From Ruminococcus sp. (lineage in GTDB: Bacteria; Bacillota; Clostridia; Oscillospirales; Ruminococcaceae): a stretch of 12,182 nucleotides of DNA. The position numbers were made by a program, and so were the translations under genes. Every line of letters begins with the position of its first letter. Within the stretch, counting starts at the first letter, position 1. Shown piece by piece: positions 5,861 to 12,182 of the stretch. The DNA is taken from the NCBI GenBank assembly GCA_019417865.1, contig DYCW01000358.1:1-12182 (forward strand), in the 5' to 3' direction. Under the pieces are notes generated by a model, which saw only the letters and a program-made list of their open reading frames with translations, ran no database searches and was not told where the DNA came from.

Positions 5861-6799
5861 CTATTCTATATTCTGAAAGGCATCAAAGTAGAGCGAAACC
5901 ATTGTGGTCATTCCTGTCTGTGTCCCTTTCCAGGTGATTGCAGAAATCCGTCCATTTTCAATGGTATCTTTTACCGTCAGACAGTCATTTAAGTCACATT
6001 GCACCAGTCCGGAAAAGGTAAAATACCGCTGAAACCAGCCATTTTGTGCGGTATTGGAACGGAACTGCAAGGCTTTCTGCGGATCATACAGATAAGAACG
6101 GTCAAAGGCAATCTGTTTATGCCGCAGCTGATAGACAGCAACTGCCTGTGGATTGACAAGAGAAAACTTGTTATAGCTGCCGTCTACATCCTGCATGTGA
6201 AAATGGCTGATCATGCGACTGTAGCATCGTTTTGTACCATAGGAAAGTGTCTGTCCTGTCTGGATGTGCAACGTCTTGGCATCCTCTGGCAAATGCAGAC
6301 AAACCTTATTTGCTGCTCGAATATAAGGATAGCGTTCCAACAGTTTATAACAGAGCGTGACCACACCGTCCCAGATCGGAATATGCTCTTTGAAATAGAC
6401 GTAGTTGCTGGTGTCACCGTTTGATTCCCACGTAATAGCAGACGGAAACGTATAATATCCCGAAAGCAATGCATCCACAGAGAGATTGGGATACAGTCCC
6501 GGTTCTAACTCATTGTGCAGCAGCAGTTTGGTAAAACCATAAGATAAAATCGTCATCACCGTTGCACATTCCTCTGTTTGCACCGTCATTTTCTCCAAAC
6601 TGCCCTCGTGCATTATCTGGCTGCCATACTGTACCACAATTCGGCAAATCGTACCAAACTGCTGCAATCCGCCGGTGTCTAACTGTGCGGAAAAGGCTGT
6701 ATAGGGGGTATAAACCTCTTTTTTTAACTGAAAGGATAAAATTTCCGTAAACGCATAGGCTGCACCCGTAGTATTATAAATCGTAACAGTCAGTGCCAT
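5861..6799 (-). CDS. Baseplate hub / late control D-like tail protein (XkdQ-like candidate)
   Basis: The 312-residue product starts MALTVTIYNTTG, with AGGAGG at 6806-6811 six bases upstream; an in-frame GTG-or-ATG extension to 6817 would swallow that site. The sequence is beta-rich throughout, with no membrane segment. An opening strand pair with an LSFQLKKEVYTPYTAFSAQL stretch, a middle part with LSYGTKR and a C-terminal barrel-like part with SGLVQCDLNDCLTVKD and NGRISAITWKG resemble the gp27-like hub proteins of contractile phages (PBSX XkdQ, gpD). These form the trimeric ring beneath the tail tube and hold the spike or lysozyme. Assignment is by overall pattern and position, with no catalytic motif to check. 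It is the last gene of the operon, 27 bp before a weak terminator, with no baseplate wedge or fibre genes after it. Confidence 0.6.
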   Translation of the reverse strand: MALTVTIYNTTGAAYAFTEILSFQLKKEVYTPYTAFSAQLDTGGLQQFGTICRIVVQYGSQIMHEGSLEKMTVQTEECATVMTILSYGFTKLLLHNELEPGLYPNLSVDALLSGYYTFPSAITWESNGDTSNYVYFKEHIPIWDGVVTLCYKLLERYPYIRAANKVCLHLPEDAKTLHIQTGQTLSYGTKRCYSRMISHFHMQDVDGSYNKFSLVNPQAVAVYQLRHKQIAFDRSYLYDPQKALQFRSNTAQNGWFQRYFTFSGLVQCDLNDCLTVKDTIENGRISAITWKGTQTGMTTMVSLYFDAFQNIE

Positions 6800-6936
6800 G
6801 CCATCCCTCCTTTCCACAAAAGCATGTGGAATTGTTGAAAAACATAAATTGGATCAAAGTACATTCTATCGCTACTGATCAGAAACCATGCCGGCAGACA
6901 AAACTTGTCCATCGAACTTACATTGAAAACGATCAT
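6790..6936 (-). CDS. Possible 48-residue ORF between the 130-aa gene and the hub gene
   Basis: A small ORF starting MIVFNVSSMDKFCLPAWF and ending KGGMAWH sits nine bases after, and in the same frame as, the stop codon of the 130-aa gene, and overlaps the first ten bases of the hub gene. It is rich in Phe, Trp and Met. Only a weak GGA precedes its ATG, and the hub ribosome binding site lies within it. It could be a real small protein, the remnant of a longer 130-aa protein cut by a stop codon, the scar of deleted tail genes, or chance. No family is recognised. Confidence 0.2.
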   Translation of the reverse strand: MIVFNVSSMDKFCLPAWFLISSDRMYFDPIYVFQQFHMLLWKGGMAWH

Positions 6937-6945
6937 TTCGTCCGG

Positions 6946-7338
6946 TTACACTGCTTGCAATTGATTGACCAGACATTCCAGCCGACAGGCAACGGTAGCT
7001 GAACAGCCATCTTCCTGTATGACATACCGTGTCAGCTGACACATACTATATCGTATCCCATCCAGCTCCACTGTAAACCGCTTATTTTCTGCCAGATAGG
7101 TTTCCAGTTCCAACATCAAAACAGACGGTGGATCGGTTCGCAAAAACCGTCCATCCAGATACAGCCGCCTTGCCCGAATGGCATGATTGGTAAAAACAGT
7201 CGTTCCCGCCACGGTTGTCTGTTCCGTAAACTGCCGGACACCGGAGAGTTGATACTTGTCCACATAAAAAATATGGTTTCCAATGGTCACTGGAAAGGTT
7301 CGTTTCTCCTGCAATGTGCAATGATACGCCATCGTCAT
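6946..7338 (-). CDS. Phage structural protein of unknown family (tail or baseplate candidate)
   Basis: A 130-residue soluble protein, predicted mostly beta with one central helix (VLMLELETYLAEN). Segments such as TIGNHIFYVDKYQLSG, AIRARRLYLDGRF and RFTVELDGIRYSMCQLTRYV read like alternating strands of a small tube-like or distal-tail barrel, but I do not recognise the family and would not name it. Its position between the tail-terminator candidate and the hub gene suggests it links the head-neck complex to the hub, or acts as tube or tube initiator. Its first ATG overlaps the preceding stop codon as ATGA (7335-7338). A second ATG two codons on (7332) is ten bases from GGAGGTG (7341-7347), against only four for the first, and may be the real start. 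Confidence 0.6.
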   Translation of the reverse strand: MTMAYHCTLQEKRTFPVTIGNHIFYVDKYQLSGVRQFTEQTTVAGTTVFTNHAIRARRLYLDGRFLRTDPPSVLMLELETYLAENKRFTVELDGIRYSMCQLTRYVIQEDGCSATVACRLECLVNQLQAV

Positions 7339-7751
7339 TCCACCTCCGCTTCTGTTTCCGGCACATCTGGCTGCAAAACGCCCTGTACATGACAGGTTGC
7401 GGTCATCGTCTGCTTTTGCAACAGCTGTTCTGTCTTAGGGGCAGAAAATACAACCGTCTGCACCCGACAGGTCTGCAACAGCACTGGCAGAATCGTCTCT
7501 GTAAAATGAGCATATAACTGTTCTACATCGGCTTCCATCGGCAACAGTAGGGTTACTGTTACCTCAGCGGAAAAGGGAATGCTCTCCTGCTCTGCCCGAA
7601 CAACCGGTAGCTCTGTCTTACAATTCTGAAGATTCAGCACCAAAAACGGTGGTTGTTTCTGCGAAACTGCCCTATGGTCATAGGCAGTATAAACCGGCAT
7701 CGGAAGCGATTTCAGCTGGGTTTGCAGCTGGTGCAGAATCTGTGCTATCAT
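7335..7751 (-). CDS. Putative tail terminator / tail completion protein
   Basis: A 138-residue alpha/beta protein: an N-terminal amphipathic helix (MIAQILHQLQTQLKSL), then VYTAYDHRAVSQKQPPFLVL, a strand with alternating Val/Thr residues (FSAEVTVTLLLP), a second helix (VEQLYAHFTETILPVLLQT) and a closing strand pair (TMTATCHVQGVL). This order of helix, proline-containing loop with PPF, and strands resembles tail-terminator and neck proteins of siphophages and myophages that cap the tail tube and join it to the head. The similarity is of pattern, not of a diagnostic motif. A purine-rich AGGAGAGGAGAG precedes the ATG. It overlaps the upstream gene by 74 bp and the downstream gene by four, so the three are probably translated as a coupled group. 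Confidence 0.5.
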   Translation of the reverse strand: MIAQILHQLQTQLKSLPMPVYTAYDHRAVSQKQPPFLVLNLQNCKTELPVVRAEQESIPFSAEVTVTLLLPMEADVEQLYAHFTETILPVLLQTCRVQTVVFSAPKTEQLLQKQTMTATCHVQGVLQPDVPETEAEVE

Positions 7752-8127
7752 CTATGATGCTCTCCTCTCCTACGGTTTTTGTCCGACAAAAACAAAACTG
7801 TTCATCCAGCAGCCACGGACTGCAAAGCTGCCGATACTGGTCTTGCAGCTGCTTTGCAGCGGCAACCTGTTTGGTACGGTCCACTTGCTGCGGCACGGTT
7901 CCGGCATAGGTACAAGCCATTTTTTCCTGCGTTGCCTGCAAGGTCTGATAATGATAGTTCGCAATTGCCGCCGCCAGCAAATGCAGCGGCTGTAACGTTG
8001 GGGTTGTCTCCGGCTTTAGAGCAGCTGTTACCTCGTCAATGGCAGACAGAATCAGACTCTCATATGCCTGCACATCGTCCAGCTGTGTCAGCCTTTGAAA
8101 AAATCCACGTACCATCTCCGGATGCAT
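7678..8127 (-). CDS. Putative head-tail connector (helical adaptor protein)
   Basis: A 149-residue mostly helical protein, starting MHPEMVRGFF, with GGAGG eight bases upstream; an in-frame GTG three codons earlier (8136) lies next to the site and is unlikely. Helices include AYESLILSAIDEVTAAL, LHLLAAAIANYHYQTLQATQ and VAAAKQLQDQYRQL. This, with its position after the capsid genes, matches the small helical adaptors (gp6-like) that join portal and neck. The last 30 residues (EESIIDDSTDSAPAANPAE...) are Asp/Ser/Ala-rich and probably disordered; they are encoded largely within the region that overlaps the next gene, so sequence there serves two frames. No diagnostic motif allows a firm family assignment. 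Confidence 0.5.
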   Translation of the reverse strand: MHPEMVRGFFQRLTQLDDVQAYESLILSAIDEVTAALKPETTPTLQPLHLLAAAIANYHYQTLQATQEKMACTYAGTVPQQVDRTKQVAAAKQLQDQYRQLCSPWLLDEQFCFCRTKTVGEESIIDDSTDSAPAANPAEIASDAGLYCL

Positions 8128-8161
8128 ACGCTCCACCTCCTCTGTATTTTCGTTTTCCGTT

Positions 8162-9034
8162 TCACTTCATCTGAAATTGCTGCAAGGTCGCTCCTGCGTT
8201 CTTCTCAGTCGGTTGCAGCTGAGAACTGCCCTGCTGTTGTGTTTCCTGTCGCAGCTGCTGCCGAAAGGTCAGCAATTCCGGCAGTGTCATGCGTTCTGCT
8301 GCTTGCAGTAAGCTCTTCTGCAACGGCTGTCCGCTGAGATAACAGAGTGTGACAATCTCCTTTCGAATGTCATCTTCCGCTGCTGCCAGCTGTGCCTGCT
8401 GGCTTTGCAGCTGCTTTTGCAAAACAGCAACCCGTTCGCTCTCTGCCTTGCCGCCGTACTGCTTTGTGACACCCGCCTGCCGTTGTGCCGGAACGGCAAC
8501 AAAACTCCATTCATAGGCATCTGTAATATCGGAAAGCACCGTATGGCAGAGGCTTCCTTGATACAGTTCCCCCTGCACATGCGGACAGCCACCGGTACGC
8601 CGATCTTTTCCACAAACAGAACAGGTATGTGAGGCGGCTGTGCAGGAAACGCTGACCTCTTTTTTGATACCGGCATCAATCTCTCGAATCAAGTCTTGAT
8701 TGCCATCTGTCCGTACCATATAGGCGTTTCCCTTCAGACAAGTGTATGGTTCTCCCGTGCTGGTACGTTGTTCCGAATGCGTTTCGAGGCGGGTTGAGAA
8801 AATGCGTGCTGTCTGGTTGCTTCCAGACGGATTGTGATCAAAAATGCCAGTTTTTCCAACAAACAGTGTTTTCATCGACTGTAGAGCAGATAGGGAAAAC
8901 CGTTCAAAATCTCGGTCAATTTCATTGTCGCAGAGCAGCACATCAAAAATATAGACCTCATCGGCACTGTGTGTTCTTCTGGTAAATTGATTGAGTGCCT
9001 GTAACAGGTCATCCTGCGGTGTTATCGTTTCCAT
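8162..9034 (-). CDS. Capsid maturation protease with C-terminal scaffold-like region
   Basis: This 290-residue protein is read as a prohead protease fused to a scaffolding segment. The N-terminal part (about 25-190) has VYIFDVLLCDNEIDRDFERF, then a candidate catalytic His67 in GIFDHNPSG, and candidate catalytic Ser128 or Ser130 in KKEVSVSCT, the pattern of the serine proteases of the herpes-assemblin fold. It is followed by a C-x2-C-x8-C-x-H cluster (138, 141, 150, 152), as in many Firmicute phage proteases, and by ITDAYEWSFVAVPAQ (170-184), the conserved C-terminal strand. Residues 200-265 are a Gln-rich coiled-coil-like helix (QKQLQSQQAQLAAAEDD), which would be the scaffold. AAAGGAGG six bases before the ATG fixes the start. 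The protease would cut scaffold and capsid protein during head maturation. It lies after the capsid gene, where before it is more usual. Confidence 0.85.
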   Translation of the reverse strand: METITPQDDLLQALNQFTRRTHSADEVYIFDVLLCDNEIDRDFERFSLSALQSMKTLFVGKTGIFDHNPSGSNQTARIFSTRLETHSEQRTSTGEPYTCLKGNAYMVRTDGNQDLIREIDAGIKKEVSVSCTAASHTCSVCGKDRRTGGCPHVQGELYQGSLCHTVLSDITDAYEWSFVAVPAQRQAGVTKQYGGKAESERVAVLQKQLQSQQAQLAAAEDDIRKEIVTLCYLSGQPLQKSLLQAAERMTLPELLTFRQQLRQETQQQGSSQLQPTEKNAGATLQQFQMK

Positions 9035-9063
9035 AAAAATCCTCCTTTAAAATCATGCTCAAA

Positions 9064-9097
9064 GGCAGCTGGAACAGGACAGCAGAAAACAGCTGCC
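9064..9097 (-). other. 8-bp inverted repeat between the capsid and protease genes
   Basis: GGCAGCTG (9064-9071) and CAGCTGCC (9090-9097) can form a stem with an 18-base loop. It lies in the 94-bp gap after the capsid gene, the longest gap in the head-gene block. No T tract follows on the minus strand. It may slow decay or reduce read-through from the highly expressed capsid gene into the protease gene; this is inference. Confidence 0.3.
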
Positions 9098-9128
9098 GTC
9101 CCATCCACTGCAAGAAAAATCTGTCTGC

Positions 9129-10094
9129 TTACACCGTCATCTTATGTACTGCATTCTTCATCAGCACACGGAAGCCACACTGCAAGGAAACGGTAATCAA
9201 ATCCAGCTGATTTTCAATCAAACGATCGGTTTCCAGAATCAAATTGGATCCCGTCACCATTTCCAAGGCAAAGTTCTTGTCCACACCGATGATGACACTG
9301 TCACTCATCTGCGGCACCTTACAAAGTACTGTACCAAACGGCAGCCGTACCTGTCCCTGTTCCACCGGCACAACATCGTCCATCTCTGTCATTGCCAGAA
9401 TGGTTGCCGCTACCTTCGGCGATACCAGCAATGTATTCATGTTATATGTGGTAAACTTCCCATAAAGTGTCGCCAGATCACTGTAAGCCAATTCGTTACC
9501 AGCCTTTGTGCTGCTGGAACCTACATTTGCCGTCAGCGTGTTAATCGCCTGCTGCATCAATGCCTGTGCCAACTGCATTCCCACACTTTTCAACAGCACT
9601 GCAAAAACATCCAGCCGCTGGCGGCGAACTGCCTCATAAGATGCTTTTACCAGTCTGCCGTACTTGCTCAGCGTCAGTGCACTGGATTCCTCCAAAATGG
9701 TAGAATCCGTCAATCCATTTCCCTGCCAGATAGATGCGTTATAGTTATTTGTATCTGTAATGGTGCAACCAAGATACTGACTGCTGTCCGTATGCGTTTC
9801 TACAGCAGTAATTTCTGACAACATGGACGCATCCATGCCCTGCCGAATCGCACGGCGGACAAATTCCGGAAACAATACTGCACTTTCCGTACTGGTAAAG
9901 AATTTTTCCACACGATCGCACTGCGGACCGCTGATCCGAATATCAAACCGCTTCAACTGCCGTTCATAGGCATCCAGACCGGCAAGCGGTGTTTCCGCAT
10001 ACTGCCCAGACGGATCCAATCCTTCCAATGCCTGGACAAAACTCTTGTTGGTCAGATGATATAAACCCTTTTCCAATGTTACATTCTGATACAT
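9129..10094 (-). CDS. Major capsid protein, HK97 fold
   Basis: A product of 321 residues that forms the icosahedral shell. The start at MYQNVTLEKG (10094) is eight bases from AAAAGGAG (10103-10110); the ATG two codons earlier is only two bases from it. The sequence opens with a flexible N-arm (about 1-65), then FPEFVRRAIRQGM, a beta-rich E-loop-like part (ASIWQGNGLTDS, then LTLSKYGRLVKASYEAVRRQ), a long spine helix (VFAVLLKSVGMQLAQALMQQ), A-domain strands with NTLLVSPKVAATILAM, and a closing ITVSLQCGFRVLMKNAVHKM motif near the C terminus, which is typical of HK97-fold proteins of Firmicute phages. No sign of an internal stop or frameshift. It lies 56 bp after the portal gene and directly before the protease gene. 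Confidence 0.85.
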   Translation of the reverse strand: MYQNVTLEKGLYHLTNKSFVQALEGLDPSGQYAETPLAGLDAYERQLKRFDIRISGPQCDRVEKFFTSTESAVLFPEFVRRAIRQGMDASMLSEITAVETHTDSSQYLGCTITDTNNYNASIWQGNGLTDSTILEESSALTLSKYGRLVKASYEAVRRQRLDVFAVLLKSVGMQLAQALMQQAINTLTANVGSSSTKAGNELAYSDLATLYGKFTTYNMNTLLVSPKVAATILAMTEMDDVVPVEQGQVRLPFGTVLCKVPQMSDSVIIGVDKNFALEMVTGSNLILETDRLIENQLDLITVSLQCGFRVLMKNAVHKMTV

Positions 10095-10156
10095 ATACAT
10101 AACTCCTTTTTATAATCGTTAAAAAACAAATCCTGTTTTCCCCTGCGAATGGCAAA

Positions 10157-11329
10157 TCATATGAAACGTGAGACAGAACCACCCGCTTCTTCCTTGAGGG
10201 TCTGTTCAATCTGCATCGCCTGTGCGTTATGCAGTCTCGCCAACGCCTGCTCCGTTTCATCCTGTAAGTTAATGGTATCCCATTCCACGGTCACCTCTGC
10301 AACTGACCCAATTGTCCGCAGAAATGCAGTGCAAACCTGCTGAATCACTGGTGTCAGCAAACGGCGGTAGTACTCTAACTCGGAAGTCAGAATGTCCGCC
10401 TGCTGTGCACTCATCCGCTCTGTAGAAGACCAATTCAGACCCAATAGAAACGGCGGAATGGAAAGCTTGGACACAATCTGTTCCAACAGCTGCCGAACCG
10501 GCACTTCCGTATCCAAAAGCGGATTTTCTGCTCCAATCACCTTGATATCCACATCTCCGGCACAGATAAAATCCCTGACCTCTCCGCCTGCACTGGCACG
10601 CATTCCGGCTGCCCATTCCTTTGCAATGATCTGTGCCCGTTCGGTTGTATAAGCTCGTTCCGTCGGGTCGTTAGAGGGATGATACGTCACCGCATAGCGG
10701 ATATTGCCGATACGGTCATAATTTTGTCCGATACACTCGTAAATTCGCAGCAAAATGCTGCAAAGTGCCGGTGTACCATGTAAAACAGACACACCATAAA
10801 CCTTCCCTGCCGGCGGATGCAGAGCACTGAACAGCAGTCGCTCCGGATGTGGCAGCGGCCGTTCTGCCGGCGAACCATCTGCCGTCCGCAAATAAAACTG
10901 TCTACCATTTCGGCCCGGCTGCAAACAAATCAAATCCGGTTCGGCACAATGCAGTCCCGTCACACAACGACTGCGTCCGTCCACTAAAATCTCCCCCAAT
11001 GCATTCCCACAAGTCAGCAGACTGTCCAAAAAACGGTCTGTAAAGCATTGCAGCGATTGTCCACTGCAATCACACGATACCTTCTGCACAAAAGCATCCA
11101 GCTGTTTCTGTACCGCTTTTTCAGAAGCAATTACCGTATAACTGCCGGTCAGCCGTACAATTTTACTCAATGCCGCATCAATAATCGGCACCGCATATCG
11201 CAACTGCCGATAAAGCTGTTGTGCCGTTTCATCCTGCTGCAATAGGGAAAAATCCCGTTTCTGCTGCCGCTCTGCGGGAATCAAAACCGATGGTGTCGGC
11301 ACTCGTTTCTTTCGATGAAACAATGACAT
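10157..11329 (-). CDS. Phage portal protein
   Basis: A 390-residue portal protein, forming the dodecameric ring at one capsid vertex through which DNA enters and leaves. Supporting features are QLRYAVPIIDAALSKIVRLT (42-61), LLTCGNALGEIL (104-115, the portal wing motif), VYGVSVLHGTPALC (177-190), and LEQIVSKLSIPPFLLGLNW (282-300) with QADILTSELEYYRRLLTPVI (310-329), a typical crown and stem helix region. The N terminus is short and basic (MSLFHRKKRVP). It is shorter than the usual 420-500 residues, so parts of the wing or crown may be reduced, though all core motifs are present. GGAGG nine bases before the ATG lies in the 24-bp gap after the terminase gene. Confidence 0.88.
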   Translation of the reverse strand: MSLFHRKKRVPTPSVLIPAERQQKRDFSLLQQDETAQQLYRQLRYAVPIIDAALSKIVRLTGSYTVIASEKAVQKQLDAFVQKVSCDCSGQSLQCFTDRFLDSLLTCGNALGEILVDGRSRCVTGLHCAEPDLICLQPGRNGRQFYLRTADGSPAERPLPHPERLLFSALHPPAGKVYGVSVLHGTPALCSILLRIYECIGQNYDRIGNIRYAVTYHPSNDPTERAYTTERAQIIAKEWAAGMRASAGGEVRDFICAGDVDIKVIGAENPLLDTEVPVRQLLEQIVSKLSIPPFLLGLNWSSTERMSAQQADILTSELEYYRRLLTPVIQQVCTAFLRTIGSVAEVTVEWDTINLQDETEQALARLHNAQAMQIEQTLKEEAGGSVSRFI

Positions 11330-11353
11330 AAAGATACGCCTCCTTTCTATGTA

Positions 11354-12182
11354 TTAACGTCTCAGGGCTGCGGTAAAAAAGTCGTTCCGTTTCTGTCGCT
11401 GTAAAACCGTAGAGACAAAATACCGCACATCATCCATTGCATGGTCAAATTCCTTTTTCGGTGCATCGCCATGCCGTGCTTCCTCCCAGCAGTACATCCC
11501 AAACTCCCGTATGGTGTCCTTACAGACGGCAGCAAACCGTAACTGCTCCTTCTGCAAAGCCGTACTCACACGCTGAATCCCAGCCAATACATCGTTATCT
11601 GCCCGAATGACACGAAAGCGACCATGCTGTGTAATGCAGGCAATCATGCTGGCAGCAGACGGGTCAATCACAACGGCTTCAATCTGCCGCTCTCCGGCGA
11701 GTGCTTCCAATGCTGTGTAATGTGCCTCATCCGTGCGGGAACAGCCTTCCTTTCGGGCATCATAGTAATATTCCTGCAAGCGATACCAGATACCATCTTC
11801 GCCGCAGTATCCCCACAAGCCGAAAGAAGAGGGGTTGACCGTTCCATAGTCGCACGAAATATAAAACTTCTCACACGGCGGCACATGCTGCACCACATGC
11901 CGTTCCTTGGAAAACATCGGATAGACCACACCGGTGGAAACCGTCCACTTACCCAGCACAAACCGTTCGTAAAAAATACCGCTGTAAAGCCGTTCATACC
12001 GCTGCCGCACCCGCTTGCTCAAACCGGGATTGTCCGCCATGGTAAAATGCAGATACAGGGCGTGTTTTTCCTTGGCTTTCTGAATCCACTCCCGATAGAA
12101 CCAGTGATACGGATGATCTGGATTGCAGTTAAACCAGAGCTTCGCCTGTGCCAGGCTGCACCGTGCCAATGCCTGTTCCACA
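11354..12182 (-). CDS. Large terminase subunit, C-terminal part (continues past the right edge)
   Basis: The packaging motor that translocates DNA into the prohead and cuts it. The frame is open to the window edge; the GTG at the edge is almost certainly an internal codon, so the Walker A and B part lies outside. What is visible is the coupling motif region KLWFNCNPDHPYHWFYREWI (14-33 of the visible part), the linker with MADNPGLSKR and a complete nuclease domain. This RNase H-like domain has candidate metal-binding Asp in ISCDYGTVNP (Asp111), VIDPSAAS (Asp173) and DHAMDDVRYF (Asp246/250/251). It is of the PBSX-like terminase family by pattern. The intact acidic residues suggest an active nuclease. 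No small terminase gene is seen; it would be to the right. Confidence 0.92.
   Translation of the reverse strand, partial: VEQALARCSLAQAKLWFNCNPDHPYHWFYREWIQKAKEKHALYLHFTMADNPGLSKRVRQRYERLYSGIFYERFVLGKWTVSTGVVYPMFSKERHVVQHVPPCEKFYISCDYGTVNPSSFGLWGYCGEDGIWYRLQEYYYDARKEGCSRTDEAHYTALEALAGERQIEAVVIDPSAASMIACITQHGRFRVIRADNDVLAGIQRVSTALQKEQLRFAAVCKDTIREFGMYCWEEARHGDAPKKEFDHAMDDVRYFVSTVLQRQKRNDFFTAALRR

Larger units (their letters stand above)
5861..12182 (-). mobile_element. Phage-derived packaging, capsid and connector operon (left end; continues past the right edge)
   Basis: Eight consecutive minus-strand genes are short-spaced or overlapping: large terminase, portal, major capsid, protease/scaffold, helical connector candidate, tail-terminator candidate, 130-aa protein and hub-like protein. 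All have intact frames, and nearly all have strong ribosome binding sites. The block stops at a weak terminator and a host gene. No integrase, replication, lysis, tape-measure, tube, sheath or fibre gene is in view. No tRNA or direct repeat marking an attachment site is recognisable at the left end, so the exact boundary (5734-5860) is uncertain. It may be a prophage remnant, a capsid-forming satellite or a domesticated element. Confidence 0.85.

Noticed and set aside
8287..8679. 130-codon alternative frame within the protease gene
   Set aside because: The other frame has a strong ribosome binding site and recognisable protease motifs; this one has none.
5861..12182. CRISPR array, tRNA gene or insertion sequence in the phage-like block
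   Set aside because: I looked for regular direct repeats, cloverleaf-like stems and transposase motifs and found none; the repeats seen are short palindromes within coding sequence.

Overview
The window looks like a chromosomal segment of a low-to-mid-GC Firmicute, most likely a gut-type clostridium. The order hrcA-grpE-dnaK-dnaJ behind a perfect CIRCE operator, a DnaK lacking the extra N-terminal segment of Gram-negative homologues, a stand-alone BioY behind a BirA-type operator, and a CmpB-like membrane protein all fit Clostridia. Oscillospiraceae/Ruminococcaceae is my guess; the sequence alone does not fix a genus.

Region 1 (1-4012, minus strand) is the class I heat-shock operon. A promoter at 3984-4012 overlaps a CIRCE operator at 3953-3979, followed by hrcA, grpE, dnaK and the first 21 codons of dnaJ. 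HrcA represses its own operon through CIRCE, and DnaK, GrpE and DnaJ form the Hsp70 folding machine. The grpE-dnaK and dnaK-dnaJ gaps carry hairpins, and the first also carries a possible nine-codon ORF with a ribosome binding site.

Region 2 (4013-5800) holds two convergent host genes. bioY (plus) is a biotin transporter S component with its own promoter and an 11-bp inverted repeat that resembles a BirA operator. Facing it is a CmpB-family membrane protein (minus). A strong hairpin at 4936-4973 can terminate both. The 335-bp stretch 3980-4314 holds only the divergent promoters and operators.

Region 3 (5801-12182, minus strand) is a phage-derived operon entering from the right edge. It contains the C-terminal part of the large terminase, the portal, an HK97-fold major capsid protein, a protease with a scaffold-like tail, a helical connector candidate, a tail-terminator candidate, an unidentified 130-aa protein and a baseplate-hub-like protein, then a weak terminator. 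All frames are open, and most genes have a good ribosome binding site or are translationally coupled. No tail tube, sheath, tape measure, receptor-binding or lysis gene lies between the head genes and the host gene. This is the most interesting part of the window: a compact capsid and packaging module that may be a degraded prophage, a capsid-forming satellite, or a domesticated particle. The part to the right of the window is needed to decide.
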